Shown here: positions 1 through 7,302 of the stretch, in pieces
How positions within the stretch are numbered: position 1 is the stretch's first letter
How the letters are laid out: each line of letters opens with the position of its first letter
From: an uncultured Lachnobacterium sp.
GTDB lineage: Bacteria > Bacillota > Clostridia > Lachnospirales > Lachnospiraceae
Assembly: GCA_900548765.1 (NCBI GenBank)
Contig: URLU01000012.1
Span: 1 to 20,640 of the forward strand
Length of the DNA: 20,640 nt
Reading direction: 5' to 3'
Position numbers and translations under genes: made by a program
The notes under the pieces: model-generated
What the model saw: only the letters and a program-made list of their open reading frames with translations
The model's database searches: none
Told to the model about the DNA's origin: nothing

Positions 1-548
1 AAGGCTATCTTCACTATGTTTTTCTGGGCATTATCTGCAAAGGTGAACAAAAGTCCGTCATGCTTTGCGGATTTGAAGGTTACTACTCCTATTCCGCTTA
101 AGCATCTTGACAGGGCAAAGCCTACGCAGAGTATTTTAAGGATATTATTGTCTTTTATTTCTGAGAAGGCTCCTATATACAGCATTCCATACAGTGCCAG
201 CATTATCACTGCAAAGGCTCCTATATGCGAGTCCTTAAGTATCTCAAGCTTTTTTTCTTTGGGCTGGTAGGAATGCAGAGCATCCATGGTGTCCATAAAG
301 CCGTCTACATGAAATCCTCCGGTCACCATGACTGGTATTGCTGCTCCTATCATGGTGTAACACAGTTCTCCTACTCCAAATCTATCACAGATTATTTTCC
401 AGAGATAGATTAGTCCGCCTGTCACTGCGCCTATCCATGGGAAAAAGCACAGCATATATTTCATATCCTCTTCCTTCCACTCAAACTGTGGCATGGGAAT
501 ACGCGAATACATTGAAAATGCTATTATAATTGATTTTATAATCCGCAA
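1..548 (-). CDS. cobS: Adenosylcobinamide-GDP ribazoletransferase CobS (3' part outside window)
   Basis: CobS is the membrane enzyme that joins adenosylcobinamide-GDP to alpha-ribazole (phosphate), the last assembly step of the nucleotide loop of cobalamin. The first 182 codons are in the window; the family is about 250 residues, so the C-terminus lies beyond position 1. The visible protein begins MRIIKSIIIAFSMYSRIPMP and carries the family segments FFPWIGAVTGG, GGFHVDGFMDTMDAL and KDSHIGAFAVIML, with hydrophobic helices between them. The start is a TTG at 546-548: GAGG at 557-560 sits 8 nt upstream, and no ATG precedes the conserved N-terminal segment. It follows cobU with about 19 nt between them and is the last visible gene of the B12 operon. 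Identification is from recognised motifs; the TTG start is inferred from spacing and family N-termini. Confidence 0.93.
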   Translation of the reverse strand, partial: MRIIKSIIIAFSMYSRIPMPQFEWKEEDMKYMLCFFPWIGAVTGGLIYLWKIICDRFGVGELCYTMIGAAIPVMVTGGFHVDGFMDTMDALHSYQPKEKKLEILKDSHIGAFAVIMLALYGMLYIGAFSEIKDNNILKILCVGFALSRCLSGIGVVTFKSAKHDGLLFTFADNAQKNIVKIA

Positions 549-567
549 TTTATTTTCCTCTTTCTTT

Positions 568-1110
568 TTAACGTGAATTTATAACCGGGATTCCTGCCAC
601 AACCTCAACTACTTCATCTGCCATTCGGGCTAACTGTCCATTAATCTGCCCGATTGCTTCTATATAGTCCATGGTTGTCTGATCGTAAAGGATTCCATCC
701 TCGAAAACATTGTTTGACACGATGACCAGATGAGCCACACTCTCTTTTAGTCTTTCCATACCTGCTATGATTTTTCCAACTACTGCTTTCTTATCAGTTA
801 TTTTTCCATCTGCAAACATCTCATTTGCCACAAGATTTGACATGCACTCCAGCAGGGCTGCCCGTCTGTCCGGACTGCTTTCCTGCATTTTTTCTATCGA
901 CTTTTCTATATCTGTCTGCTGCTCGATTGTGGCAAAACCCTTTCCGCTTCGCATCTGGCGGTGTCTTGCAATTCGTTTTTTCCCTTCCTCGTCATAGACC
1001 TGCATGGTGGCAATATAGTATCTGTCGCAATCCTCTGCCAGCTCTACTATGCGGTTTTCTGCATATTCTGACTTACCGCTGCCACTGCCGCCGATAATTA
1101 ATATCATCAT
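568..1110 (-). CDS. cobU: Adenosylcobinamide kinase / adenosylcobinamide-phosphate guanylyltransferase
   Basis: Bifunctional cytoplasmic enzyme that phosphorylates adenosylcobinamide and then transfers GMP to it, giving the GDP-activated substrate of CobS. The 180 residues match the usual family length. A P-loop (GGSGSGKS, residues 7-14) opens the protein; the RIARH segment places a histidine at residue 50 in the position of the guanylylated histidine of Salmonella CobU; LLECMSNLVANEMF and IVSNNVFEDG are the following family blocks. The start codon overlaps the cobT stop as ATGA, a sign of translational coupling. The presence of a CobU-type enzyme suggests that the cell can salvage cobinamide as well as finish cobyric-acid-derived intermediates. 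Confidence 0.95.
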   Translation of the reverse strand: MMILIIGGSGSGKSEYAENRIVELAEDCDRYYIATMQVYDEEGKKRIARHRQMRSGKGFATIEQQTDIEKSIEKMQESSPDRRAALLECMSNLVANEMFADGKITDKKAVVGKIIAGMERLKESVAHLVIVSNNVFEDGILYDQTTMDYIEAIGQINGQLARMADEVVEVVAGIPVINSR

Positions 1111-2204
1111 GATGAAAACCTCTCATACTGCTCAACCTCTATGTTTGAAAAGGTTGTCTTATTTTCATAGATACTCATTACCATATCCAATAAGGAAAAC
1201 ATCATAACTGCTCCTGTCCCCTCGCCTAGGGCCAGCCCTGCATCTATGACTGGGCAAAGTCCAAGCTCTTCTGCAATAAGCTGTGATGCCGGTTCCTTCC
1301 CCTTGTGGGATGGAATTAAATATGCCTTTACGCCGGGTAGTATGCGCTCTGCCACAAGAGCCGCTGCCATGCTGATTAGACCATCTAAAACGATTGGAAT
1401 ATGGTAAACTGCTCCGCCTACGCACACTCCTGTAAGCCCTGCTATATCAAGTCCTCCAACTGTGCTAAGAATGGTTAATGCATCTGCCTTATACAGGTCA
1501 TACTTTTCTATTGCCCCTGCGATTACCTGCTGTTTTCTGGACAGTCCCTGATTGCTGAGCCCTGCTCCTCTGCCTGTCACCTTTTGCGGGTCACACTTTA
1601 GAAGTGCTGCTGCTATGGCACTGCTGGTCGTGGTATTGCCAATTCCCATTTCTCCTGTAGCAATTATATTATATCCCTTTGATTTACAGGATGAAACAAG
1701 TTCTATGCCTGTTTCAATTGCACGAATTGTCTCTTCCTCTGTCATAGCTGGTTCTTTACTGAAATTTCTGGTTCCTGGTCTTATTCTTTTATTCAGGACT
1801 CCATCTATTTCTTCAATATTATTAATTCCTATATCAACTGGAATCGTCTCTGCTCCTATCGAGTCTGCCATTCTGCACACAGAGGATTGCTTTCTTGCCA
1901 TTGACTGTGCTACCTGATAAGTAACACTCTGTTCTGACTGTGTGACCCCTTCCTCCACAATACCATTGTCTGCACACATTATAAGCACAGCTTTTCCTGA
2001 TATATCTATCTCATCAGTTCCAAGAATTGCACCGATTTGTGCTGTAAGACCTTCAAAGCTTCCCATTCCATCCAGTGGCTTTGCTATGCTGTCCCAGTTT
2101 TTTTTGACCTGTTTTCTAACCGCTTCATCCGGCATGCATATATGTATTTTTTCCAATTCTTCTCTTGTATACCGGCTAAAGTTTAGCTTCTCTGAGCATT
2201 CCAT
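1107..2204 (-). CDS. cobT: Nicotinate-nucleotide:dimethylbenzimidazole phosphoribosyltransferase
   Basis: CobT makes alpha-ribazole-5'-phosphate by moving phosphoribose from nicotinate mononucleotide to a lower-ligand base; the product is used by CobS. Length 365 residues is normal. Diagnostic blocks are CADNGIVEEGVTQSEQSVT (about 78-95), GEMGIGNTTTSSA (184-196) and LGEGTGAV (326-333), whose Glu328 aligns with the catalytic glutamate (Glu317) of the Salmonella enzyme. The ATG has GGAGGA about 5 nt upstream. The coding region overlaps the end of cobQ by 29 bp and the start of cobU by 4 bp, so the three are almost certainly one translational unit. Which benzimidazole or other base it prefers cannot be read from the sequence. 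Confidence 0.96.
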   Translation of the reverse strand: MECSEKLNFSRYTREELEKIHICMPDEAVRKQVKKNWDSIAKPLDGMGSFEGLTAQIGAILGTDEIDISGKAVLIMCADNGIVEEGVTQSEQSVTYQVAQSMARKQSSVCRMADSIGAETIPVDIGINNIEEIDGVLNKRIRPGTRNFSKEPAMTEEETIRAIETGIELVSSCKSKGYNIIATGEMGIGNTTTSSAIAAALLKCDPQKVTGRGAGLSNQGLSRKQQVIAGAIEKYDLYKADALTILSTVGGLDIAGLTGVCVGGAVYHIPIVLDGLISMAAALVAERILPGVKAYLIPSHKGKEPASQLIAEELGLCPVIDAGLALGEGTGAVMMFSLLDMVMSIYENKTTFSNIEVEQYERFSS

Positions 2205-3651
2205 AAATTTCCTCCATATCCAGATACAGTCTCAATGTATCTGCCAGCTTGTCATATTGCTTTTCCTTAAAGGTCTGGTAATCCTCGTATTTACCATTTT
2301 CTATTTTGACCCCCTTATTCCGGGCAAGCTTTTGTACTATTCTTGCTGCAATTTCCCCTGTGTCAAAAAGTCCATGGACATATGAACCATATACATGGTT
2401 GTTGCCCTGTGATGAAACTACATTTCTCACGACCTTTTTATCATCATAAAAGCTCTCTCCCATATGTATTTCATAGCCCCTGAACTCGCATCCCGACAGT
2501 TCACTTAGGCTTCCATCTATATCATCAATCCTGCCCTCTATCTGGCAGCGCTTCTTTTCATTTCTAAGTATGGTCTTTATAGGAAGAAGCTCCATTCCTC
2601 TGATTTCTCCTCCCTCTTCGACCCTGTCCGGATCAAATATCTCATTTCCCAGCATCTGATAGCCTCCACAGATGCCAAAAACAGGAATATCATTGGCTAA
2701 TTTCTTCACTGCCGCTTCCAGACCATTCTGACGCATCCATTTTAAATCTCCCATAGTGTTTTTGCTTCCCGGTAAAATCACCATGTCCGGATGTCCCAAT
2801 TCACTGATTGAAGTCACATACCTCACTGTGACCTCTTCCATCTGCTCAAAAACATTAAAATCTGTAAAGTTAGATATTCTAGGGTATCTGATTACAGCAA
2901 TATCTATTAAGCCCTCTTTCTTTTTGTCAAATCTCTCTGTCAGACTGTCCTCATCCTCAAGAGACAGCTCCATATAAGGCACAACTCCTGTCACAGGCAC
3001 CCTGCCTTTTTCCTCAAGCATCTCTATGCCCGGGTCAAGTATAGACTTATCTCCTCTGAATTTATTGATAATAAGGCCCTTTACCCTGCCTCTCTCATCA
3101 TCTGTTAAAAGCATAAGGGTACCCAGAAGCTGGGCAAAAACGCCGCCTCTGTCTATGTCACCCACCAGCAGGACCGGCGCATCCACCATCTCTGCCATGC
3201 CCATATTTACTATGTCGTTTTCCTTCAGATTAATCTCTGCCGGGCTTCCCGCTCCCTCTATAACTATAATGTCAGCCTCTTCCTCAAGCTTTCTAAATGC
3301 CTTCTTTATATCCGGAATAAGCTCTTTTTTGTAGGCAAAATAATCTCTGGCACTCATATTCCCTACAACTTCACCATTTACAATCACCTGTGAGCCAGTA
3401 TGATTAGTAGGTTTTAGTAATATTGGATTCATGCACACCATAGGTCTAATCTGCGCAGCCTCAGCCTGCATGACCTGGGCACGCCCCATCTCAAGCCCCT
3501 CTGTGGTTATAAAAGAGTTGAGTGCCATATTCTGTGACTTAAAAGGAGCCACCCTGTAGCCATCCTGTTTGAAAATTCTACACAAGCCTGCCACCAGAAG
3601 ACTTTTCCCTGCATTTGACATTGTGCCCTGTACCATTATTACTTTTGCCAT
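2176..3651 (-). CDS. cobQ: Cobyric acid synthase (glutamine-hydrolysing)
   Basis: CobQ (CbiP) amidates the b, d, e and g side chains of adenosylcobyrinic acid a,c-diamide, using glutamine and ATP. The 491 residues show the two-domain plan: an N-terminal dethiobiotin-synthetase-like ATPase domain starting VQGTMSNAGKSLL (P-loop about 8-18), with FKSQNMALNS, IEGAGSPAEINL and GDIDRGGVFAQ, and a C-terminal class I glutamine amidotransferase-like domain with the nucleophile in GICGGYQMLG (Cys328) and the histidine in YGSYVHGLFD (His426). GAGAGG lies 9 nt before the ATG. The gene is separated from the ABC ATPase by about 118 nt that hold a structured repeat. Finding CobQ in a salvage-type operon suggests that the imported or locally made substrate may be less amidated than cobinamide. 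Confidence 0.96.
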   Translation of the reverse strand: MAKVIMVQGTMSNAGKSLLVAGLCRIFKQDGYRVAPFKSQNMALNSFITTEGLEMGRAQVMQAEAAQIRPMVCMNPILLKPTNHTGSQVIVNGEVVGNMSARDYFAYKKELIPDIKKAFRKLEEEADIIVIEGAGSPAEINLKENDIVNMGMAEMVDAPVLLVGDIDRGGVFAQLLGTLMLLTDDERGRVKGLIINKFRGDKSILDPGIEMLEEKGRVPVTGVVPYMELSLEDEDSLTERFDKKKEGLIDIAVIRYPRISNFTDFNVFEQMEEVTVRYVTSISELGHPDMVILPGSKNTMGDLKWMRQNGLEAAVKKLANDIPVFGICGGYQMLGNEIFDPDRVEEGGEIRGMELLPIKTILRNEKKRCQIEGRIDDIDGSLSELSGCEFRGYEIHMGESFYDDKKVVRNVVSSQGNNHVYGSYVHGLFDTGEIAARIVQKLARNKGVKIENGKYEDYQTFKEKQYDKLADTLRLYLDMEEIYGMLREAKL

Positions 3652-3678
3652 TTATTTAAACCTCTCGTCTATCTTTAA

Positions 3679-3732
3679 GTATATATACAGAAAACCTGCC
3701 ACCAACAGCTTTTCTTGCATACCTTGGTATAC
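3679..3732 (-). repeat. Structured leader repeat, copy A (in front of cobQ)
   Basis: On the minus strand this holds a small hairpin (ATACC-AAG-GTAT type, 3721-3732) followed by a longer one (3689-3715) with an AGAAAAGC arm, a TGTT-GGT-GGCA apex and a GTTTTCT arm. A close relative (copy B) lies at 9827-9870 in the cbiK leader. The three differences inside the central AAAGC-apex-CTTT hairpin are C-to-U changes opposite G, so pairing is kept. It is not followed by a U-run, so it is not an ordinary terminator. It could be a dispersed palindromic element or an RNA signal; the function is unknown. Confidence 0.7.
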
Positions 3733-3769
3733 AGCCCTGCCACATTAAATGTGTCCTGATTATTATAAT

Positions 3770-4885
3770 TTATATATCATTAAGAAGTTCCAATTCTTTG
3801 CCCTGTGCTCTGGCATATTGAAGCAACTCTTTATTCTTCTGCTCATAGGTACCAAAATCACCATCATCCTTACAGCAAATCACCTTTTTACAGCCTGCTA
3901 GTATCTTTTTTGCCTCCTCAAAGGCTTCATCTGACATAGGTTCAAAAGCCTCTGCCTCTATCCGCTTAACAGCAAGTGCCTTAGCCACCGGGTAATCCAA
4001 ATCATTTTTGTATAAGATTCCTGTTGCAAAAGCTATTCCATCTCGCTGTAATCTGTGATACAGCCTGCGCCCCAGACCATTTCCAGCTATGACAAAGACC
4101 TCCGGCTCTCCCTCAACTTTCATAAGCTCCGCGTTTCCGCTCTCATCATCAAAGCTGCCAGCGGTCAGATCAAAAAGTTCTGCTATATATCCATCCCCGA
4201 AAATCTCATCAGGGCTTCCAAATTTTTCCACATAGCTGCCCTTGACACAGAGTATTTTGTCCGATATTTTCTGTGCCAGTTCCAGCTCATGAAGTGACAT
4301 AATCACTGTCAGTTTTTTTCTCTTTTTAAGCTCCTCAAGTGTAGATAAAAATTCAAGCTTGTACCTGATGTCCAGATAAGATGTAGGCTCATCCAGTATG
4401 ATGATTTCCGGCTCCTGACACAAGCACCTGGCAAGCATCACGCGCTGTCTCTGCCCATCACTTATACGGGTGAAGTCCATATCCTTTATCTCTGTGATAT
4501 GTACCAGCTCCATGGCTTCTTCCACAACCCTATAATCAGCCTCTGACAAGATGCCAAAATGTCCTGTATAAGGATATCTGCCAGTGGCAACCACATCCTC
4601 ACAGGTCATCAGCTCCCCCTGCAGTCTGTCAGTTAAGACTACACCCATTTTCTGGGATAAAGCTTTTCCTGATATATCAGAAATATCTGTGCCATCCAGA
4701 CATATTTTTCCATCAATCAGAGACAATTGTCTCACAATGCTTTTTAATATAGTAGACTTTCCTGCACCATTCGGTCCAATAAGGGTGAGAATCTGACCTT
4801 TTCCTATGCCAATATCTATATTTTGAATCAAGGGCTTACCATTGTAGCCTACGCTAAGTTTTTCCGTCTTAAAATAATATTCCAT
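3770..4885 (-). CDS. FecE/BtuD-type ABC transporter ATPase with extra C-terminal domain
   Basis: Cytoplasmic ATPase of the corrinoid/iron-complex importer. Residues 1-250 form the nucleotide-binding domain: Walker A GPNGAGKST (37-45), signature ISDGQRQR (141-148, SDGQ instead of the common SGGQ), Walker B IIILDEPTSYLD (161-172) and the switch histidine in SLHE (His199). Relatives of the FecE/BtuD group usually end near 255-270 residues, but this one has about 115 more. That tail starts EVFVIAGNGLGRRLYHRL (262-279), a Rossmann-like beta strand plus glycine-rich turn, and continues with alternating strands and helices. AAGGAGAG lies 9 nt before the ATG, and the permease stop overlaps the start (TGATG). 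The importer class is certain; the cargo (corrinoid, by context) and the role of the tail are inferred. Confidence 0.92.
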   Translation of the reverse strand: MEYYFKTEKLSVGYNGKPLIQNIDIGIGKGQILTLIGPNGAGKSTILKSIVRQLSLIDGKICLDGTDISDISGKALSQKMGVVLTDRLQGELMTCEDVVATGRYPYTGHFGILSEADYRVVEEAMELVHITEIKDMDFTRISDGQRQRVMLARCLCQEPEIIILDEPTSYLDIRYKLEFLSTLEELKKRKKLTVIMSLHELELAQKISDKILCVKGSYVEKFGSPDEIFGDGYIAELFDLTAGSFDDESGNAELMKVEGEPEVFVIAGNGLGRRLYHRLQRDGIAFATGILYKNDLDYPVAKALAVKRIEAEAFEPMSDEAFEEAKKILAGCKKVICCKDDGDFGTYEQKNKELLQYARAQGKELELLNDI

Positions 4886-5901
4886 CAGGCAAATCTCTCC
4901 TTATTGCGCCTTATCATAACCCACAGGACAACCGGTGCTCCAAACACTGCGGTCACTGTGCTTATACTGAGCTCTGTTGGTGCCAGAAGTGTCCTTGCCA
5001 GCAAATCGCAAAACATACAGAAAAGGCTTCCGCCCAGAAAACAGGCTGGTATCATAAGTATTGGTTTTGTAGTCTTTAAAATGCTTTTTACAAGATGCGG
5101 CGCAGCTATTCCCACAAAGGAAATCGGTCCTGCAAACGCCACTATGCAGGCAGATAAGAGGCTTGATAAAATCACAAGCATAACCCTTAAAAGTCTCACA
5201 TTTACCCCCATATTCCGGGCATAAGCTTCGCCCAGTTCATAGGCACTTAAAGGCTTTGCCAGCATAAACACAGCCATGGAGGTAACTGCTATAACCACTG
5301 CCATCACAGCCACCTGATTCCAGGTCATTCCTGAAAAGCTGCCCCTTGACCAGTTATGCAGATTCACTATGTCCGCATCATTTGCAAAAGTTACTATAAA
5401 CTCAGTAATCGCTGAGCAGATATATCCTATCATAACACCACTGACCACAAGCATGGACATATTATTCACTCTTTTTGACATGAGAAGCACAAAGCCCATG
5501 GAAATCATGGCTCCGATAAAAGCCGCAATTATAAGGACTGCCGAGCTCACCCTGACAGCCTGTCCCATGAGAAAAACCATTACTATTGCAACCACCATTT
5601 TTGCTCCTGATGAGATTCCAAGTACAAAGGGACCTGCTATTGGGTTATGAAAAAAGCTCTGGAGCAGATAGCCTGCAAGTGCCAGTGCTCCCCCAAGTAT
5701 CATTGCTGCAAATGCTCTTGGAAGCCTTATATCCCACAATATCCTGCTGTTTTCTATCTCATTTCCTTTTACCGCAGATATTATATCTGCCATCGGAATC
5801 TTAACTGAGCCAATACAGCAGTTTAGTATCAAAAATACCAGAACTCCCACTCCAAGCAGAATAAAAGCTGCCATATATCTTATTTTTCTGCCGTCTCTCA
5901 T
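4885..5901 (-). CDS. FecCD/BtuC-family ABC transporter permease
   Basis: Polytopic membrane subunit of a type II importer for metal chelates or corrinoids. The 338 residues contain about ten hydrophobic segments and the family blocks DIRLPRAFAAMILGGALALAG (about 57-77), NPIAGPFVLGISSGAK (about 90-105) and GPISFVGIAAPHLVKSIL (near 270-287); the latter region contains the coupling helix that contacts the ATPase. AAGGAGA precedes the ATG by about 6 nt. It is translationally coupled to the ATPase (1-nt overlap) but separated from the binding-protein gene by 192 nt. Only one permease gene is present, so a homodimer is expected. B12-riboswitch control and neighbouring cob genes favour a corrinoid or its precursor as cargo, but sequence alone does not separate BtuC from FecD. 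Confidence 0.93.
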   Translation of the reverse strand: MRDGRKIRYMAAFILLGVGVLVFLILNCCIGSVKIPMADIISAVKGNEIENSRILWDIRLPRAFAAMILGGALALAGYLLQSFFHNPIAGPFVLGISSGAKMVVAIVMVFLMGQAVRVSSAVLIIAAFIGAMISMGFVLLMSKRVNNMSMLVVSGVMIGYICSAITEFIVTFANDADIVNLHNWSRGSFSGMTWNQVAVMAVVIAVTSMAVFMLAKPLSAYELGEAYARNMGVNVRLLRVMLVILSSLLSACIVAFAGPISFVGIAAPHLVKSILKTTKPILMIPACFLGGSLFCMFCDLLARTLLAPTELSISTVTAVFGAPVVLWVMIRRNKERFA

Positions 5902-6093
5902 ATTGTGTCTCCTTATATCTTACCACTCATGCTCAAATTGACGCTTGTATTTACGAGTCTTTTCATCCTTGTATGCATGTACCCTTTCCTAAGCTTCCGC
6001 TTTTCCTATTCGTTTTTTCGTCTGACATTCAGGAAAACTGTCCGCTAATGATTCAGCTGCTTGTGATTTGAGCGGCAAAATAACCATATATTG
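5902..6093 (-). other. 192-nt spacer between binding protein and permease genes, with coding-like composition
   Basis: On the minus strand, in the same frame as the upstream lipoprotein gene and directly after its TGA, an open stretch MVILPLKSQAAESL...KRIGKAEA runs to a TAG and then continues as ERVHAYKDEKTRKYKRQFEH to a TAA near 5920. No ribosome binding site precedes it and no family is recognised. It could be a decayed gene remnant or chance. No convincing terminator or promoter is seen, so the permease is probably read through from the binding-protein gene; its own AAGGAGA lies at the end of the spacer. Confidence 0.3.
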
Positions 6094-7278
6094 TCAGTTA
6101 ACAAGCTTAAATAAATAAGTCATATCATCCTCATCACCATCGCAAAGCATGCTGTGTATATCCTTGATCATATAACCGATTGACATAGACTGCTGATACA
6201 TGTCGTTTGTGGTACACCACACATTCCCATCCTTCACAGCCTTGAAGTCTGCAAGCACAGGGCACTTGTCAATCAGCTCATCAACCGAGCCCACCCCACC
6301 ATCTATGGTACTATTATATATTATATAATCAGCATCTTTTGCGCCATCATAAAATTCCTCAACCTGCATATTCATTGTAGACCTCTTTGATTCAGAATCT
6401 CCCAGATTATCAAATATGTACCTGCCGCCGGCAAGCTCAATCATCTTTGGAATATAATCATTGCTCTGGCGCACCTGAACCAGCCCGTTGGATGTAATAT
6501 AGAAAAATGCCACCGTCTTACCTGTATTTTCGTTGGCAGCCACACTGTCCAATATATCAATCTGCTCATCAAATATTCTCTGGGCTTCTTCCTCTTTATC
6601 AACCAGAGCACCAAAAAACTTAATCCACTCCACTCTGCCCATAGGGTGCGACTCATAGCTGGAATACTCCACCATCACCGGAATATCAAAGCTTTCAAGC
6701 ATCTCAATCACCTCCGGAGAATGAAAAATCATAGAATTTTCAATGGCAAATGAACAGCCCTCCGATACAATAAGCTCATAGTCCGGCTTATTGTATTTGC
6801 CTGCGTATATGAGGCCTCCATCCTCCATGGCCTGTTTTGCTCCATCCACATACCAGTTGTCCTCTGTCTGACTGGAAAAACGCAGAGTGTCTATAGCGTC
6901 AAGCTTACTGAAAATATCCATGACAGCAGATGAAACCAGATACATATTCTGCACCGGCTGCTTTAAGACAATTGTATCTTCATCCACATTTTGGGGGATT
7001 TCCTTATCCTCCGGTACCACAAGTATCTGTGTGCCATCCATGGTCTGAAGCAGTTTGAATCCTCCCTCATAATAATCCACAGAAAAATTCTCTGCATACA
7101 CAAGCTCCATAGATCCTACAGGCTTCATATCCTTCCAATTCAAAGCTTTTGTCTGGTCTGTTGACTCTACCAGTGAATTTTCTGTAGAATCGGAAGAAGG
7201 ACTGCCACAGCCCACAAGCCAAAGCAGTCCCATCAAAAACAAACATGATATTATTGCTATATTTTTTCTTCCTCTCAT
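6094..7278 (-). CDS. Substrate-binding lipoprotein of the corrinoid/iron-chelate importer (class III, BtuF/FepB-like)
   Basis: Surface-anchored receptor that hands cargo to the FecCD-type permease. The 394-residue precursor has a basic start (MRGRKN), a hydrophobic core and the lipobox LVGC with Cys24 as the lipid attachment site, followed by a Ser/Thr-rich linker. The mature part has two lobes: YLVSSAVMDIFSKL with LRFSSQ (about 115-140) begins the first, and SYESHPMGRVEWIKFFGAL (about 205-225) is the typical lobe-connecting helix of this class. GKTVAFFYITSNGLVQVR and the WCTTNDMYQQSMSIGYMI segment complete the second lobe. AGAGGA stands 7 nt before the ATG, and only 24 nt separate it from the lipoprotein gene upstream. 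The ligand is inferred from the B12 operon context. Confidence 0.9.
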   Translation of the reverse strand: MRGRKNIAIISCLFLMGLLWLVGCGSPSSDSTENSLVESTDQTKALNWKDMKPVGSMELVYAENFSVDYYEGGFKLLQTMDGTQILVVPEDKEIPQNVDEDTIVLKQPVQNMYLVSSAVMDIFSKLDAIDTLRFSSQTEDNWYVDGAKQAMEDGGLIYAGKYNKPDYELIVSEGCSFAIENSMIFHSPEVIEMLESFDIPVMVEYSSYESHPMGRVEWIKFFGALVDKEEEAQRIFDEQIDILDSVAANENTGKTVAFFYITSNGLVQVRQSNDYIPKMIELAGGRYIFDNLGDSESKRSTMNMQVEEFYDGAKDADYIIYNSTIDGGVGSVDELIDKCPVLADFKAVKDGNVWCTTNDMYQQSMSIGYMIKDIHSMLCDGDEDDMTYLFKLVN

Positions 7279-7302
7279 GTAAGTATCCTCTTGCAGATTC
7301 TA

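Noticed and set aside
16..529. Several open frames on the plus strand at the left edge
   Set aside because: They lie opposite cobS, whose minus-strand translation matches the family along its full visible length; the plus-strand frames show no family features.
3741..3753. CACATTTAATGTG palindrome as a terminator after the ABC ATPase gene
   Set aside because: No U-run follows on the minus strand, and the stem with a minimal loop is weak.
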